From: Thermoprotei archaeon
Lineage (GTDB): Archaea > Thermoproteota > Thermoprotei > QMSL01 > B3-G16
NCBI GenBank assembly: GCA_021158375.1
Contig: JAGGUS010000099.1
Location: 1-5,195 of the forward strand
Reading direction: 5' to 3'
DNA: 5,195 bases
Below the pieces are notes generated by a model. The model had not been told where the DNA came from. It searched no databases and saw only the letters and a list, made by a program, of their open reading frames with translations. Numbering within the stretch: the stretch's first letter is position 1; each line of letters starts with the position of its first letter. Shown in pieces: positions 1-5,195 of the stretch. The position numbers and the translations under genes are program-made.

Positions 1-847
1 GTAAGGCTTTTTTGATAGATCTTTTTCCCCTAGCCCTTCTTAAGACTTCATTTGCCTGTCTTAACAATTGCTCTACTTGATCCTTCATCCTAGGGGCTAC
101 CCATTTTTCAAAGAAGTTTTTCGCTTCAGCTTCATCAGATACATAGGCACCTGCTCTCATCAGTTCGTTCATTCCTTCTCTTCGTATATCCTCTTTAAGA
201 GGCAGGTGCGTTTCGAGAGAATTTAGCTTTTCCATATTAAGTTTCTTAACAGCAAGGAATCTCCTAATAACTCTAGTTAGCATTATTACTTTAGAACTCC
301 ATGGCCTCGGAGTAAGGACGGCGCGAGCTATATATTTACCATAACTCATCACTAAAGGATTAACATTATAATCTGGAATGAAGCCTCCATACGCTACTTT
401 ATAAGCAGAATACTTCAGTAACTCAAGACCTTTAGGCTCTTTTCTATAAATATACTTAAGGTGATATGGTTGTGAACCAAATATTCTAGGAAGGTAAACT
501 AGATCTATCTGAAGATCAGCAAATAACCATAGAATATTGTGAGAATATTGAGCTAAATTAGTATTTCTAAGCTCCCTATGAATCAATTCCTCCAATTCCC
601 GCGCAGTCTTAATATCATAAGGACAATAATGAACGTGCGCTAGAATGTGCCTAAATCCCCAAAGAAGTATTTTCTCGCCTTCAGGATCCTTGAGGATATT
701 TTCCGGAATTACAGTAGTTACGGAAGCTTGTTTAATAGAAGTTTTAAAGCTTACATTATCCTTGATTGTATAATCGAATTTTATAGCAGGAAGGAACATT
801 TCAATTCGTGCTCTATTGAAGATTTCCTCAATCTTCTTTACATCCAT
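1..847 (-). CDS. Metallopeptidase-like protein (HxxxH...AD pattern), partner of MoxR ATPase; 3' end missing
   Basis: An open frame of 282 codons starts at ATG 847 and runs off the left edge without a stop, so the C-terminus is missing. The start is supported by a GGGGTGG ribosome site and a 10-bp overlap with the end of the ATPase gene, which implies translational coupling. Residues 64-75 read WGFRHILAHVHYC, with H67, H71, H73 and C75. H90 follows, then LFADLQID with D111 and D115. The order HxxxH, a further His, then an 'AD' about 40 residues on resembles the DUF2201 metallopeptidase-like domain (HExxH...AaD), which is usually next to MoxR ATPases and often fused to VWA. The Glu of HExxH is absent (the motif is HILAH), so a peptidase role is doubtful. 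Residues 251-280 are a basic, probably helical segment. No VWA motif (DxSxS) appears in the visible part. The reading frame is near certain; the family assignment is inference. Confidence 0.8.
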   Translation of the reverse strand, partial: MDVKKIEEIFNRARIEMFLPAIKFDYTIKDNVSFKTSIKQASVTTVIPENILKDPEGEKILLWGFRHILAHVHYCPYDIKTARELEELIHRELRNTNLAQYSHNILWLFADLQIDLVYLPRIFGSQPYHLKYIYRKEPKGLELLKYSAYKVAYGGFIPDYNVNPLVMSYGKYIARAVLTPRPWSSKVIMLTRVIRRFLAVKKLNMEKLNSLETHLPLKEDIRREGMNELMRAGAYVSDEAEAKNFFEKWVAPRMKDQVEQLLRQANEVLRRARGKRSIKKAL

Positions 848-2055
848 TCTGCCACCCCTAAATAGTGCGCTAACGTCTCTTCCTTGTTCAATATGCCTTT
901 TGAAACCCATATCTTCTCAAGCTTCATTAGTTCTTCTGCAAAGACAGGATCCTCTAAGGCTATTTCAGCAGCTCTAGCATAAAGAGCTCTATCGAATTTC
1001 TTGTAGAGCTCCCTAAGTAGATACCATTGTTTTCTAAGTTCCCTTTCGTGCATTTTTGTCCTTTCCTGTCTTAAGATATCATCGATATCCCTAAGTATCA
1101 TGGTACTCTTAGCTAGAACGATCCTATGTGGAAGAACCCATTTTGCGAGCTGAAGTATATCATCTTCAGTTACTTTACCTTCAAGCCATAGTTTAGCTTT
1201 AGCTAGTTGAGTTAGTACTATAGTTGCTCTCTCACTTGGTCCTTCTCTTATTAGACTACAGACTTCACGAATAAAGTGGCAGCCTTCACATAGGGCGGGA
1301 GGTTTTATCTCTGAATATTCTTTCCCTCTAATGCATATCTGTAAGTCCCTTATCAATAAGTTAATGAAGCCTTTAAGTTCAACGTCTAGTTCTACTTGAG
1401 CGACTTCATCCCTTATCTCCTCTAGATCTTCAGGAGAAAGGACTTGAGGCATTGAATCAACTAAGGAATTCCCATAGCGCTCTAATATATCTTCTAGTTG
1501 AAACTTCTCACTTAACGATAGAGGTCTTAGATACACCACGACATCGAAACGATCATAGAATGGAGGAGGGTGAACGAATGTTGTAGGATCATGTGGATTC
1601 TCATTAGCGATTAATGTGTAATCACCTATCTGGTATCTCTGACCATATGCCCATACTTCTCCGAACTGTAACATATGGTATATATTGGCTGCTGTATAGG
1701 GATTTAACCGGTTCACCTCATCTAACCCCTTACCTTTAGCCTTTATAAAAGCAGACCATATCACTTTTTCTACGCCCTCTCTTTCAAGAGAGGGTATATG
1801 TAGTCTACCTAGGATCTCACCACGTTTTACTTCTGAAGCACCTGATATCACTACGTAGTCATCACCATATATACCCTTTAGCAATAATAACATGAGCGTC
1901 GATTTTCCAACACCACGAGGAGCCCTTATAAGCAACGTTGATCTGTAATGGAGTAAGTTCAATATAGCGATTTTAATAGCGTGATAATTTCCTACAAATC
2001 TTGATTTTATCTCATCCTCTAACTTTCTAACGTAAGCAGCAAGAGTTCTACTCAT
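838..2055 (-). CDS. MoxR-type AAA+ ATPase with four-cysteine cluster
   Basis: This 405-aa protein carries an AAA+ core. The Walker A is APRGVGKST (45-53). A Walker B-like LDEVNR has D112 and E113, sensor 1 lies in IANENP (149-154, N153), the arginine finger is R169 in DRFD, and sensor 2 is in GPSERA (272-277, R276), followed by the PHR typical of MoxR/Mg-chelatase lids (H310, R311). MoxR proteins use ATP to remodel or mature partner proteins, often ones with VWA domains. Three features are odd. The strand before DE is polar (KAKGKGLDE) rather than four hydrophobic residues. Cysteines C241, C256, C259 and C266 form a C-x14-C-x2-C-x6-C set in the lid region that could bind zinc or an Fe-S cluster. 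A helical tail of about 85 residues (320-405) follows the lid, making it longer than a typical MoxR of about 330 aa. Its start overlaps the upstream small gene by ATGA, and its end overlaps the metallopeptidase-like gene by 10 bp, so the three are one operon. It should be soluble. Confidence 0.92.
   Translation of the reverse strand: MSRTLAAYVRKLEDEIKSRFVGNYHAIKIAILNLLHYRSTLLIRAPRGVGKSTLMLLLLKGIYGDDYVVISGASEVKRGEILGRLHIPSLEREGVEKVIWSAFIKAKGKGLDEVNRLNPYTAANIYHMLQFGEVWAYGQRYQIGDYTLIANENPHDPTTFVHPPPFYDRFDVVVYLRPLSLSEKFQLEDILERYGNSLVDSMPQVLSPEDLEEIRDEVAQVELDVELKGFINLLIRDLQICIRGKEYSEIKPPALCEGCHFIREVCSLIREGPSERATIVLTQLAKAKLWLEGKVTEDDILQLAKWVLPHRIVLAKSTMILRDIDDILRQERTKMHERELRKQWYLLRELYKKFDRALYARAAEIALEDPVFAEELMKLEKIWVSKGILNKEETLAHYLGVAEWM
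852..858 (-). promoter_or_regulatory. Shine-Dalgarno site for the metallopeptidase-like gene
   Basis: The minus strand reads GGGGTGG four bases before ATG 847. It includes the GGTG core complementary to the archaeal 16S rRNA 3' end. It lies inside the last codons of the ATPase gene, supports the ATG 847 start and points to re-initiation by ribosomes that finish the ATPase. Confidence 0.6.
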
Positions 2056-2360
2056 CTAATCACCACAATGAATATGATTAATATCGATAATAATAGCAGG
2101 AGTAGGAATTTAAGTCGTTTGTTCTCCTCTCTTAATCGAGAGACTTCGTTTTCTAGCTTTTCTATCATCTCTTTAAGCTCCTTTATTTCTATCTTACTAG
2201 CAATTATATGATCTGCAGGTAATTTGCCAAGAAAAAGCACATCTAATAACTCAGATGCAGTAGTCTGTCTTGCTGATTTTACATCAGATAAATTATATAC
2301 CGTCCCATATCTACGACCAACCTTGCGTAGGAACTTAATAAAAGAGTTATCCTGCATCAT
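2052..2360 (-). CDS. Small coiled-coil, C-terminally membrane-anchored protein
   Basis: No family is recognised for this 102-aa protein. Residues 1-50 are a basic then mixed N-terminal region (FLRKVGRRYG at 10-19). Residues 57-84 are rich in E, K and L in a heptad-like pattern (IKELKEMIEKLENEVSRL), a probable coiled coil. Residues 85-100 are an unbroken hydrophobic stretch (FLLLLLLSILIIFIVV) followed only by Ile-Arg. That is the layout of a tail-anchored protein with the bulk in the cytoplasm. Its stop codon overlaps the ATPase start (ATGA), so the two are translationally coupled. It may recruit the ATPase or its partner to the membrane; this is inferred only from topology and operon position. 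The start could be either of the tandem ATGs at 2360 and 2357. The first is used here; no strong ribosome site precedes it. Confidence 0.8.
   Translation of the reverse strand: MMQDNSFIKFLRKVGRRYGTVYNLSDVKSARQTTASELLDVLFLGKLPADHIIASKIEIKELKEMIEKLENEVSRLREENKRLKFLLLLLLSILIIFIVVIR
2059..2064 (-). promoter_or_regulatory. Shine-Dalgarno site for the AAA+ ATPase gene
   Basis: The minus strand reads GGTGAT three bases before ATG 2055. This is an exact match to the core of the archaeal ribosome-binding sequence, although the spacing is short. It sits inside the last codons of the 102-aa gene and, with the ATGA stop/start overlap, supports the chosen ATPase start. Confidence 0.65.
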
Positions 2361-2370
2361 TAAACCACTA

Positions 2371-2386
2371 GGGTATATAAAATATT
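2371..2386 (-). promoter_or_regulatory. Probable TATA box of the small protein-ATPase operon
   Basis: The minus strand reads AATATTTTATATACCC in the gap between the 365-aa gene and the 102-aa gene. The TTTTATATA part (2382-2374) is a good archaeal TATA match. Its centre is only about 18-20 bases before ATG 2360, slightly closer than the usual 22-27 to the transcription start. The message would therefore be leaderless, or the second ATG (2357) would be the real start. Confidence 0.55.
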
Positions 2387-2390
2387 GAAT

Positions 2391-2401
2391 GAATTAAAAA
2401 G
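2391..2401 (-). terminator. Possible oligo-T terminator after the 365-aa gene
   Basis: The minus strand reads CTTTTTAATTC starting 13 bases past the stop of the 365-aa gene. Archaeal polymerase can stop at such T-rich runs without a hairpin. Five Ts is a weak signal, so some read-through into the downstream operon is likely. Confidence 0.35.
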
Positions 2402-2413
2402 TTACTCCTAACT

Positions 2414-3511
2414 TCACTGCTTACACCATGCGCAAAGTCCCCAAGGTAATTGAGGATTCTCAGGAGGATTACTTATTATGCCTTCAGATATAAGTGCATC
2501 TACAGCATAACATTTAGATGCATAATACATCATTAGAAGGAAGGTGATGTCATCAACGTATTCAAGACCCATCTTATACTTATGCTTTAAGAGATTAGGT
2601 ATCTGCCTTAAGAGAACTACATTACATAGCTCATTCCCAGTACGGAGGAAAGTTTGGAATATGAGGCTATAGTCGTTACCAATCAAGAAGGGAAAGTTAA
2701 TCTTATAGAGTTCATATCCCTTTCCCTCTTCTTTTCTCAATAAGTGTAAGGAAAGCCAATAAGAGAGGATTCTTCTAAGGTCTACTTCAGGTATGTGCAA
2801 TTCGTAACTGACTTGAGCTGGACTTTGTGCCTTTAATGCGAATCTCTTAAGTATGAGAAGATCTATGTCTCGAAGGTATATTGGAGCTATGGAGCTGCCC
2901 TTTAAGAATACAAGAAGGGAACCACCTATTATGCCCTCACGTGCATAGAGCCAGTACTCATGCTTAGAGCCAAGTCCTCCTTCAATACCCCATACATACC
3001 AGCTGGCCTTACGATTACACGCCTTTATGCCAGGAATGCTTAAGATAAGCTTAATTAGGCTTCTATTCACTACGAAGTCCAATAGAATACCAGCTATGAG
3101 TAAGAAGTTGAGATCTTCCCAAGAAAAGCCTTGAACTTTTAGGGATGAACGATTATATTTATTAATAAATTCAGGAAGATGTCGCCTAATGTAATTCACT
3201 ATGGAAGCAGATATAGCCTTAGCTGGTTCGAATACAGCTTCACGTTCATTTTTCATTATAAGAGGAAAGCGAGGAGAACATGAACTATCACTTATTTCTA
3301 CCAGCCCGAGTACCTGATAGAGATAGAGAAGTGCCTTTAGATAATCTCTCTTCACTTCTACATCTAATATTTTATCCATATTGTCGTATAATTTCGTTCT
3401 ATAAAGAAGTTCCCTAGGAATATGGCCTAGTAAAGGATCGTTCAGTACTAGAATTGGCATTCCCGCATTTCTACCATATATATAGAAGTCGATGTCGTCT
3501 GAGGTCATCAT
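2414..3511 (-). CDS. Unrecognised 365-aa protein with probable winged-helix segment and C-terminal CxxC
   Basis: I do not recognise this family. The N-terminal half (about 1-165) is mixed alpha/beta with hydrophobic helices (LKALLYLYQVLGL, 58-70; LLIAGILLDFVV, 137-148), and no clear signal peptide or long membrane span is seen. Residues 171-212 form a Gly/Trp/Tyr-rich block (WYVWGIEGGLG, then a basic REGIIGGSLLVF). Residues 213-262 (RDIDLLILKRF, then AQVSYELHIPEVDLRRILSYW, ending LLRKEEGKGYEL) have the helix-turn-helix-wing pattern of an archaeal winged-helix domain. The extreme C-terminus is PWGLCAWCKQ, a CxxC (C360, C363) that could bind metal. Tandem ATGs at 3511 and 3508 have no ribosome site, which suggests a leaderless message from the TATA-like box about 24 bases upstream. 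It faces the same way as the downstream ATPase operon, 53 bp away, so it might be its regulator, but it could be unrelated. Confidence 0.85.
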   Translation of the reverse strand: MMTSDDIDFYIYGRNAGMPILVLNDPLLGHIPRELLYRTKLYDNMDKILDVEVKRDYLKALLYLYQVLGLVEISDSSCSPRFPLIMKNEREAVFEPAKAISASIVNYIRRHLPEFINKYNRSSLKVQGFSWEDLNFLLIAGILLDFVVNRSLIKLILSIPGIKACNRKASWYVWGIEGGLGSKHEYWLYAREGIIGGSLLVFLKGSSIAPIYLRDIDLLILKRFALKAQSPAQVSYELHIPEVDLRRILSYWLSLHLLRKEEGKGYELYKINFPFLIGNDYSLIFQTFLRTGNELCNVVLLRQIPNLLKHKYKMGLEYVDDITFLLMMYYASKCYAVDALISEGIISNPPENPQLPWGLCAWCKQ

Positions 3512-3520
3512 GATGTCTTA

Positions 3521-3539
3521 GTTAAGTTTCATAATTAAC
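3521..3539. repeat. Imperfect inverted repeat (GTTAA-n9-TTAAC)
   Basis: GTTAA and TTAAC are five-base arms separated by nine bases. The right arm overlaps the TATA-like box of the 365-aa gene, so a bound protein could block that promoter. Arms this short occur often by chance in AT-rich DNA. Confidence 0.3.
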
Positions 3540-3545
3540 TTTATC
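3531..3545 (-). promoter_or_regulatory. Possible promoter (BRE/TATA) of the 365-aa gene
   Basis: The minus strand reads GATAAAGTTAATTAT: a purine-rich BRE-like stretch followed by a TTAATTAT box centred about 24 bases before ATG 3511. The position fits a leaderless archaeal transcript, but the box departs from the TTTAWA consensus. Confidence 0.4.
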
Positions 3546-3559
3546 GCTAATCGTGATAA
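3541..3559. repeat. Imperfect palindrome between divergent promoters (possible operator)
   Basis: TTATCGC, five bases, then GTGATAA form a 19-bp imperfect palindrome with one mismatch per seven-base arm. It lies between the two divergent promoters and touches the BRE-like stretch of the minus-strand promoter, a usual place for a shared operator. No binding protein is known; the winged-helix protein beside it is one candidate. Confidence 0.35.
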
Positions 3560-3574
3560 TGTGAAGCTCAATGC

Positions 3575-3582
3575 TTAAAATA
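3575..3582 (+). promoter_or_regulatory. Probable TATA box of the dppA-ubiA pair
   Basis: TTAAAATA is centred about 35 bases before ATG 3614. A start of transcription near 3604 would leave a leader of roughly ten bases. Only a weak AGGGA ribosome-site match (3603-3607) precedes the ATG. Confidence 0.45.
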
Positions 3583-3613
3583 GCCCAGCGTCTAGTAAAT
3601 ACAGGGAATCAAC

Positions 3614-4399
3614 ATGAAAGTATTCATAATGACGGATCTAGAAGGAGCTACAGGAGTATGTGGAACTTGGCAAGATTTCAATCCTGGAGGAAGGGAACAC
3701 GAGAGAGCTAGGAGATTCCTCACGAGAGATGTTAATGCAGCTATAGAAGGCGCATATGAAGGAGGAGCAGATGAAGTAGTGGTGTTAGATGGACATGGAG
3801 CAGCATTTAGCATAATTCCAGAAGAGCTAGATGAACGAGCTAAGTTAATAAGGGGGAGAAGAGTCCTTGAAATGGAAGGCCTCGATAGTACCTTCGACGC
3901 AGTATTCGCTATAGGTGCTCATGCTATGGCAGGGACTCAGAACGCGCTATTACCACATACGCTTTCCTTATCTATAGCGAACATCTGGGTTAATGGTATT
4001 AAGGTAGGAGAGATAGGGCTTTGGGCTGCAATCGCTGGGACGTATGACGTACCATTAGTATTAGTGACAGGAGACGAAGCAGCCGTAAAGGAAGCTAAAC
4101 AACTCCTTGGAGATATAGAGTGTGTAGCCGTAAAGAAAGCCACTAGTATGTATGCGGCACTATGTCTTCATCCTAATGTGACATACAAAATGATTAAGGA
4201 AGCGGCTATGCGTGCTTTGAAAAAAGCGAAAGAAGTAAAACCATTTAAGGTCAAATCTCCTGTAGAACTTAAAGTTGAGTATACAAAGGTTGATTTTGCA
4301 GATCGCATCGCTAGCAGGCCCGGTGTTAAAAGGATAGATGGCAGAACTATTATAGCAGTGGCAGATGACATTATAAAGGCTATGGCCCTTGCTCTTTGA
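3614..4399 (+). CDS. dppA: M55 family D-aminopeptidase (DppA-like)
   Basis: This 261-aa protein matches the M55 zinc peptidase family (Bacillus DppA, about 274 aa) along its whole length. The TDLEG motif gives metal ligands D8 and E10. DGHG has H61, GAHAM has H103, and KVGE has E133; together these are the two-zinc ligand set of the family. H115 in LPHTLS is the conserved histidine proposed to be catalytic. Known members are cytoplasmic, self-compartmentalising decamers that remove N-terminal D-amino acids from short peptides such as D-Ala-D-Ala. No signal peptide is seen. The ATG start places MKVFIMTDLEG exactly as in the family. Archaea lack murein, so here it may recycle D-amino-acid or other small peptides; the substrate is unknown. 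It is followed after 14 bases by the lipid prenyltransferase gene and probably shares its transcript. Confidence 0.93.
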   Translation: MKVFIMTDLEGATGVCGTWQDFNPGGREHERARRFLTRDVNAAIEGAYEGGADEVVVLDGHGAAFSIIPEELDERAKLIRGRRVLEMEGLDSTFDAVFAIGAHAMAGTQNALLPHTLSLSIANIWVNGIKVGEIGLWAAIAGTYDVPLVLVTGDEAAVKEAKQLLGDIECVAVKKATSMYAALCLHPNVTYKMIKEAAMRALKKAKEVKPFKVKSPVELKVEYTKVDFADRIASRPGVKRIDGRTIIAVADDIIKAMALAL

Positions 4400-4405
4400 G
4401 GAGGG
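4399..4405 (+). promoter_or_regulatory. Shine-Dalgarno site fixing the GTG start of the prenyltransferase
   Basis: AGGAGGG begins on the last base of the DppA stop codon and ends eight bases before GTG 4414. This strong site decides for GTG 4414 over the alternative TTG at 4396, which overlaps the DppA stop and would add only six residues. Confidence 0.75.
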
Positions 4406-4413
4406 AAACAATA

Positions 4414-5195
4414 GTGCATCCTCTAATAAGGATAATAAGGCCAATAAACTGCATTATGATGGGAATAGCTACATTTGTTGGAGCATTTATATCGTTAGGA
4501 AGCATTCCCTCTATAACAGCCTTATATAAACTTATGCTCACCTTTATAACAGCCTTCACCCTTACAGGAGCATCCATGGTAATAAATGATTATTTTGATA
4601 GGGAAATAGATAAGGTAAATGATCCAACAAGGCCTATACCAAGCGGTGAAATAAGCCCAGGTGGAGCGCTAATATACGCGGTGATACTCTCAGTTATCGG
4701 ATTGTTCTCTGCAGCACTTTTAGGCACTAGATGTTTAATTGTAGCATTAATAGCTCTTGCTATCGCTATAGCCTATAATTCGTATTGTAAAAGATATGGA
4801 ATTATCGGCAATTTAATGGTTAGCTTCTGCGTTGTAGTTCCGTTTATATACGGAGGATTGGCATTAGGAAGCTTAAGAGCTTATCTTATCTTATTCATAA
4901 GCATGGTATTCCTGACCAATACAGGAAGAGAGGTCATGAAAGGCATAGTAGACATAGAGGGTGATAAGAAACACGGTATTGCCACTATAGCAGTACGCTA
5001 TGGACCTAAGAGCGCGGCAATTCTAACGTTAATTCTCTTCTTAATGGCAGTAGCGTTAAGTATATTACCACCATTATTTAAGCTTACCTCGTGGCCTTAC
5101 ATACCATTAGTTCTAATAACCGATATTGGATTGATATATTCAGCTATTTCAGTTATGAAGAAGTCCAGTAAAGAAGTAGCTATAAGGGAGAAGAA
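4414..5195 (+). CDS. Digeranylgeranylglyceryl phosphate synthase (UbiA prenyltransferase), 3' end missing
   Basis: The frame is open for 260 codons from GTG 4414 to the right edge. Family members are about 280 aa, so only a short C-terminus is lost. The start IRIIRPINCIMMG is typical of the archaeal branch. The first Asp-rich motif NDYFDREID (58-66; D59, D62, D66) is followed by NDPTRPIPSGEIS. The second motif is VDIEGDKKHG (179-188; D180, D184), preceded by REVMKG (172-177). Around eight hydrophobic membrane spans alternate with these cytoplasmic loops. UbiA enzymes bind Mg2+-diphosphate through these aspartates. The archaeal lipid enzyme transfers a second geranylgeranyl group onto geranylgeranylglyceryl phosphate (EC 2.5.1.42) in membrane ether-lipid synthesis. 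Another UbiA prenyl acceptor is possible, but the IRPxNC start and REVMKGIVDIEGD favour lipid synthesis. It lies 14 bases after dppA. Confidence 0.92.
   Translation, partial: MHPLIRIIRPINCIMMGIATFVGAFISLGSIPSITALYKLMLTFITAFTLTGASMVINDYFDREIDKVNDPTRPIPSGEISPGGALIYAVILSVIGLFSAALLGTRCLIVALIALAIAIAYNSYCKRYGIIGNLMVSFCVVVPFIYGGLALGSLRAYLILFISMVFLTNTGREVMKGIVDIEGDKKHGIATIAVRYGPKSAAILTLILFLMAVALSILPPLFKLTSWPYIPLVLITDIGLIYSAISVMKKSSKEVAIREK

Noticed and set aside
647..865. Plus-strand 72-aa open frame
   Set aside because: It lies antisense to the metallopeptidase-like gene and the end of the ATPase gene, has no ribosome site and no recognisable domain.
2361..2413. Possible small RNA gene in the AT-rich gap
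   Set aside because: Only 53 bases, no hairpin or conserved RNA motif seen; the content is explained by an oligo-T run and a TATA box.
3592..3813. Minus-strand 73-aa open frame
   Set aside because: It is antisense to the start of dppA, whose metal motifs show the true coding frame; the composition (Ser/Pro/Ala-rich) is typical of a shadow frame.
3937..4143. Minus-strand 68-aa open frame within dppA
   Set aside because: It is a shadow of the dppA frame that encodes the conserved H115 and E133 region.
4396..4413. Alternative TTG start for the prenyltransferase, overlapping the dppA stop
   Set aside because: It would place the AGGAGGG ribosome site inside the gene; GTG 4414 is correctly spaced and gives the usual family N-terminus.
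4160..4577. Three overlapping minus-strand frames (94, 83 and 65 aa)
   Set aside because: They are antisense to the dppA end and the prenyltransferase start, where the plus strand encodes clear family motifs, a stop and a strong ribosome site.
1..5195. CRISPR array, tRNA, rRNA or insertion sequence
   Set aside because: No regularly spaced repeats, tRNA-like cloverleaf, rRNA motif or transposase motif was seen by reading.

Overview
The window looks like the chromosome of a thermophilic archaeon, probably Thermoproteota (Crenarchaeota and relatives). A gene for the archaeal lipid enzyme digeranylgeranylglyceryl phosphate synthase (UbiA family) is present. TATA-like boxes lie close upstream of start codons, genes start either nearly leaderless or behind GGTG/GGAGG Shine-Dalgarno sites, and the DNA is AT-rich with many ATA, AGG and AGA codons. 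The genus cannot be told from the sequence.

Layout: two blocks diverge from a 102-bp intergenic region at 3512-3613. The left block is all on the minus strand. It holds a 365-aa unrecognised protein with a probable winged-helix segment and a C-terminal CxxC (2414-3511). After a 53-bp gap with an oligo-T run and a TATA box comes a tightly overlapped three-gene unit: a 102-aa coiled-coil, tail-anchored membrane protein (2052-2360), a MoxR-type AAA+ ATPase with a four-cysteine cluster (838-2055), and a gene that runs off the left edge (1-847). That last gene encodes a protein with an HxxxH...AD pattern, which resembles the metallopeptidase-like half of DUF2201/VWA proteins that commonly accompany MoxR ATPases.

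The right block is on the plus strand. An intact M55 D-aminopeptidase (DppA type, 3614-4399) is followed 14 bases later by the lipid prenyltransferase gene (4414 to the right edge, missing only its 3' end). These two are probably co-transcribed.

The right block is metabolic and recognisable. The left block is the interesting part. It is consistent with a MoxR-centred chaperone-like assembly held at the membrane: the ATPase would remodel a partner built on a degenerate metallopeptidase fold, and the small coiled-coil protein could be the membrane tether. A VWA-domain partner would be expected just beyond position 1, but this is inference. No RNA genes, mobile elements or CRISPR arrays were seen, and no gap without a gene exceeds about 100 bases.
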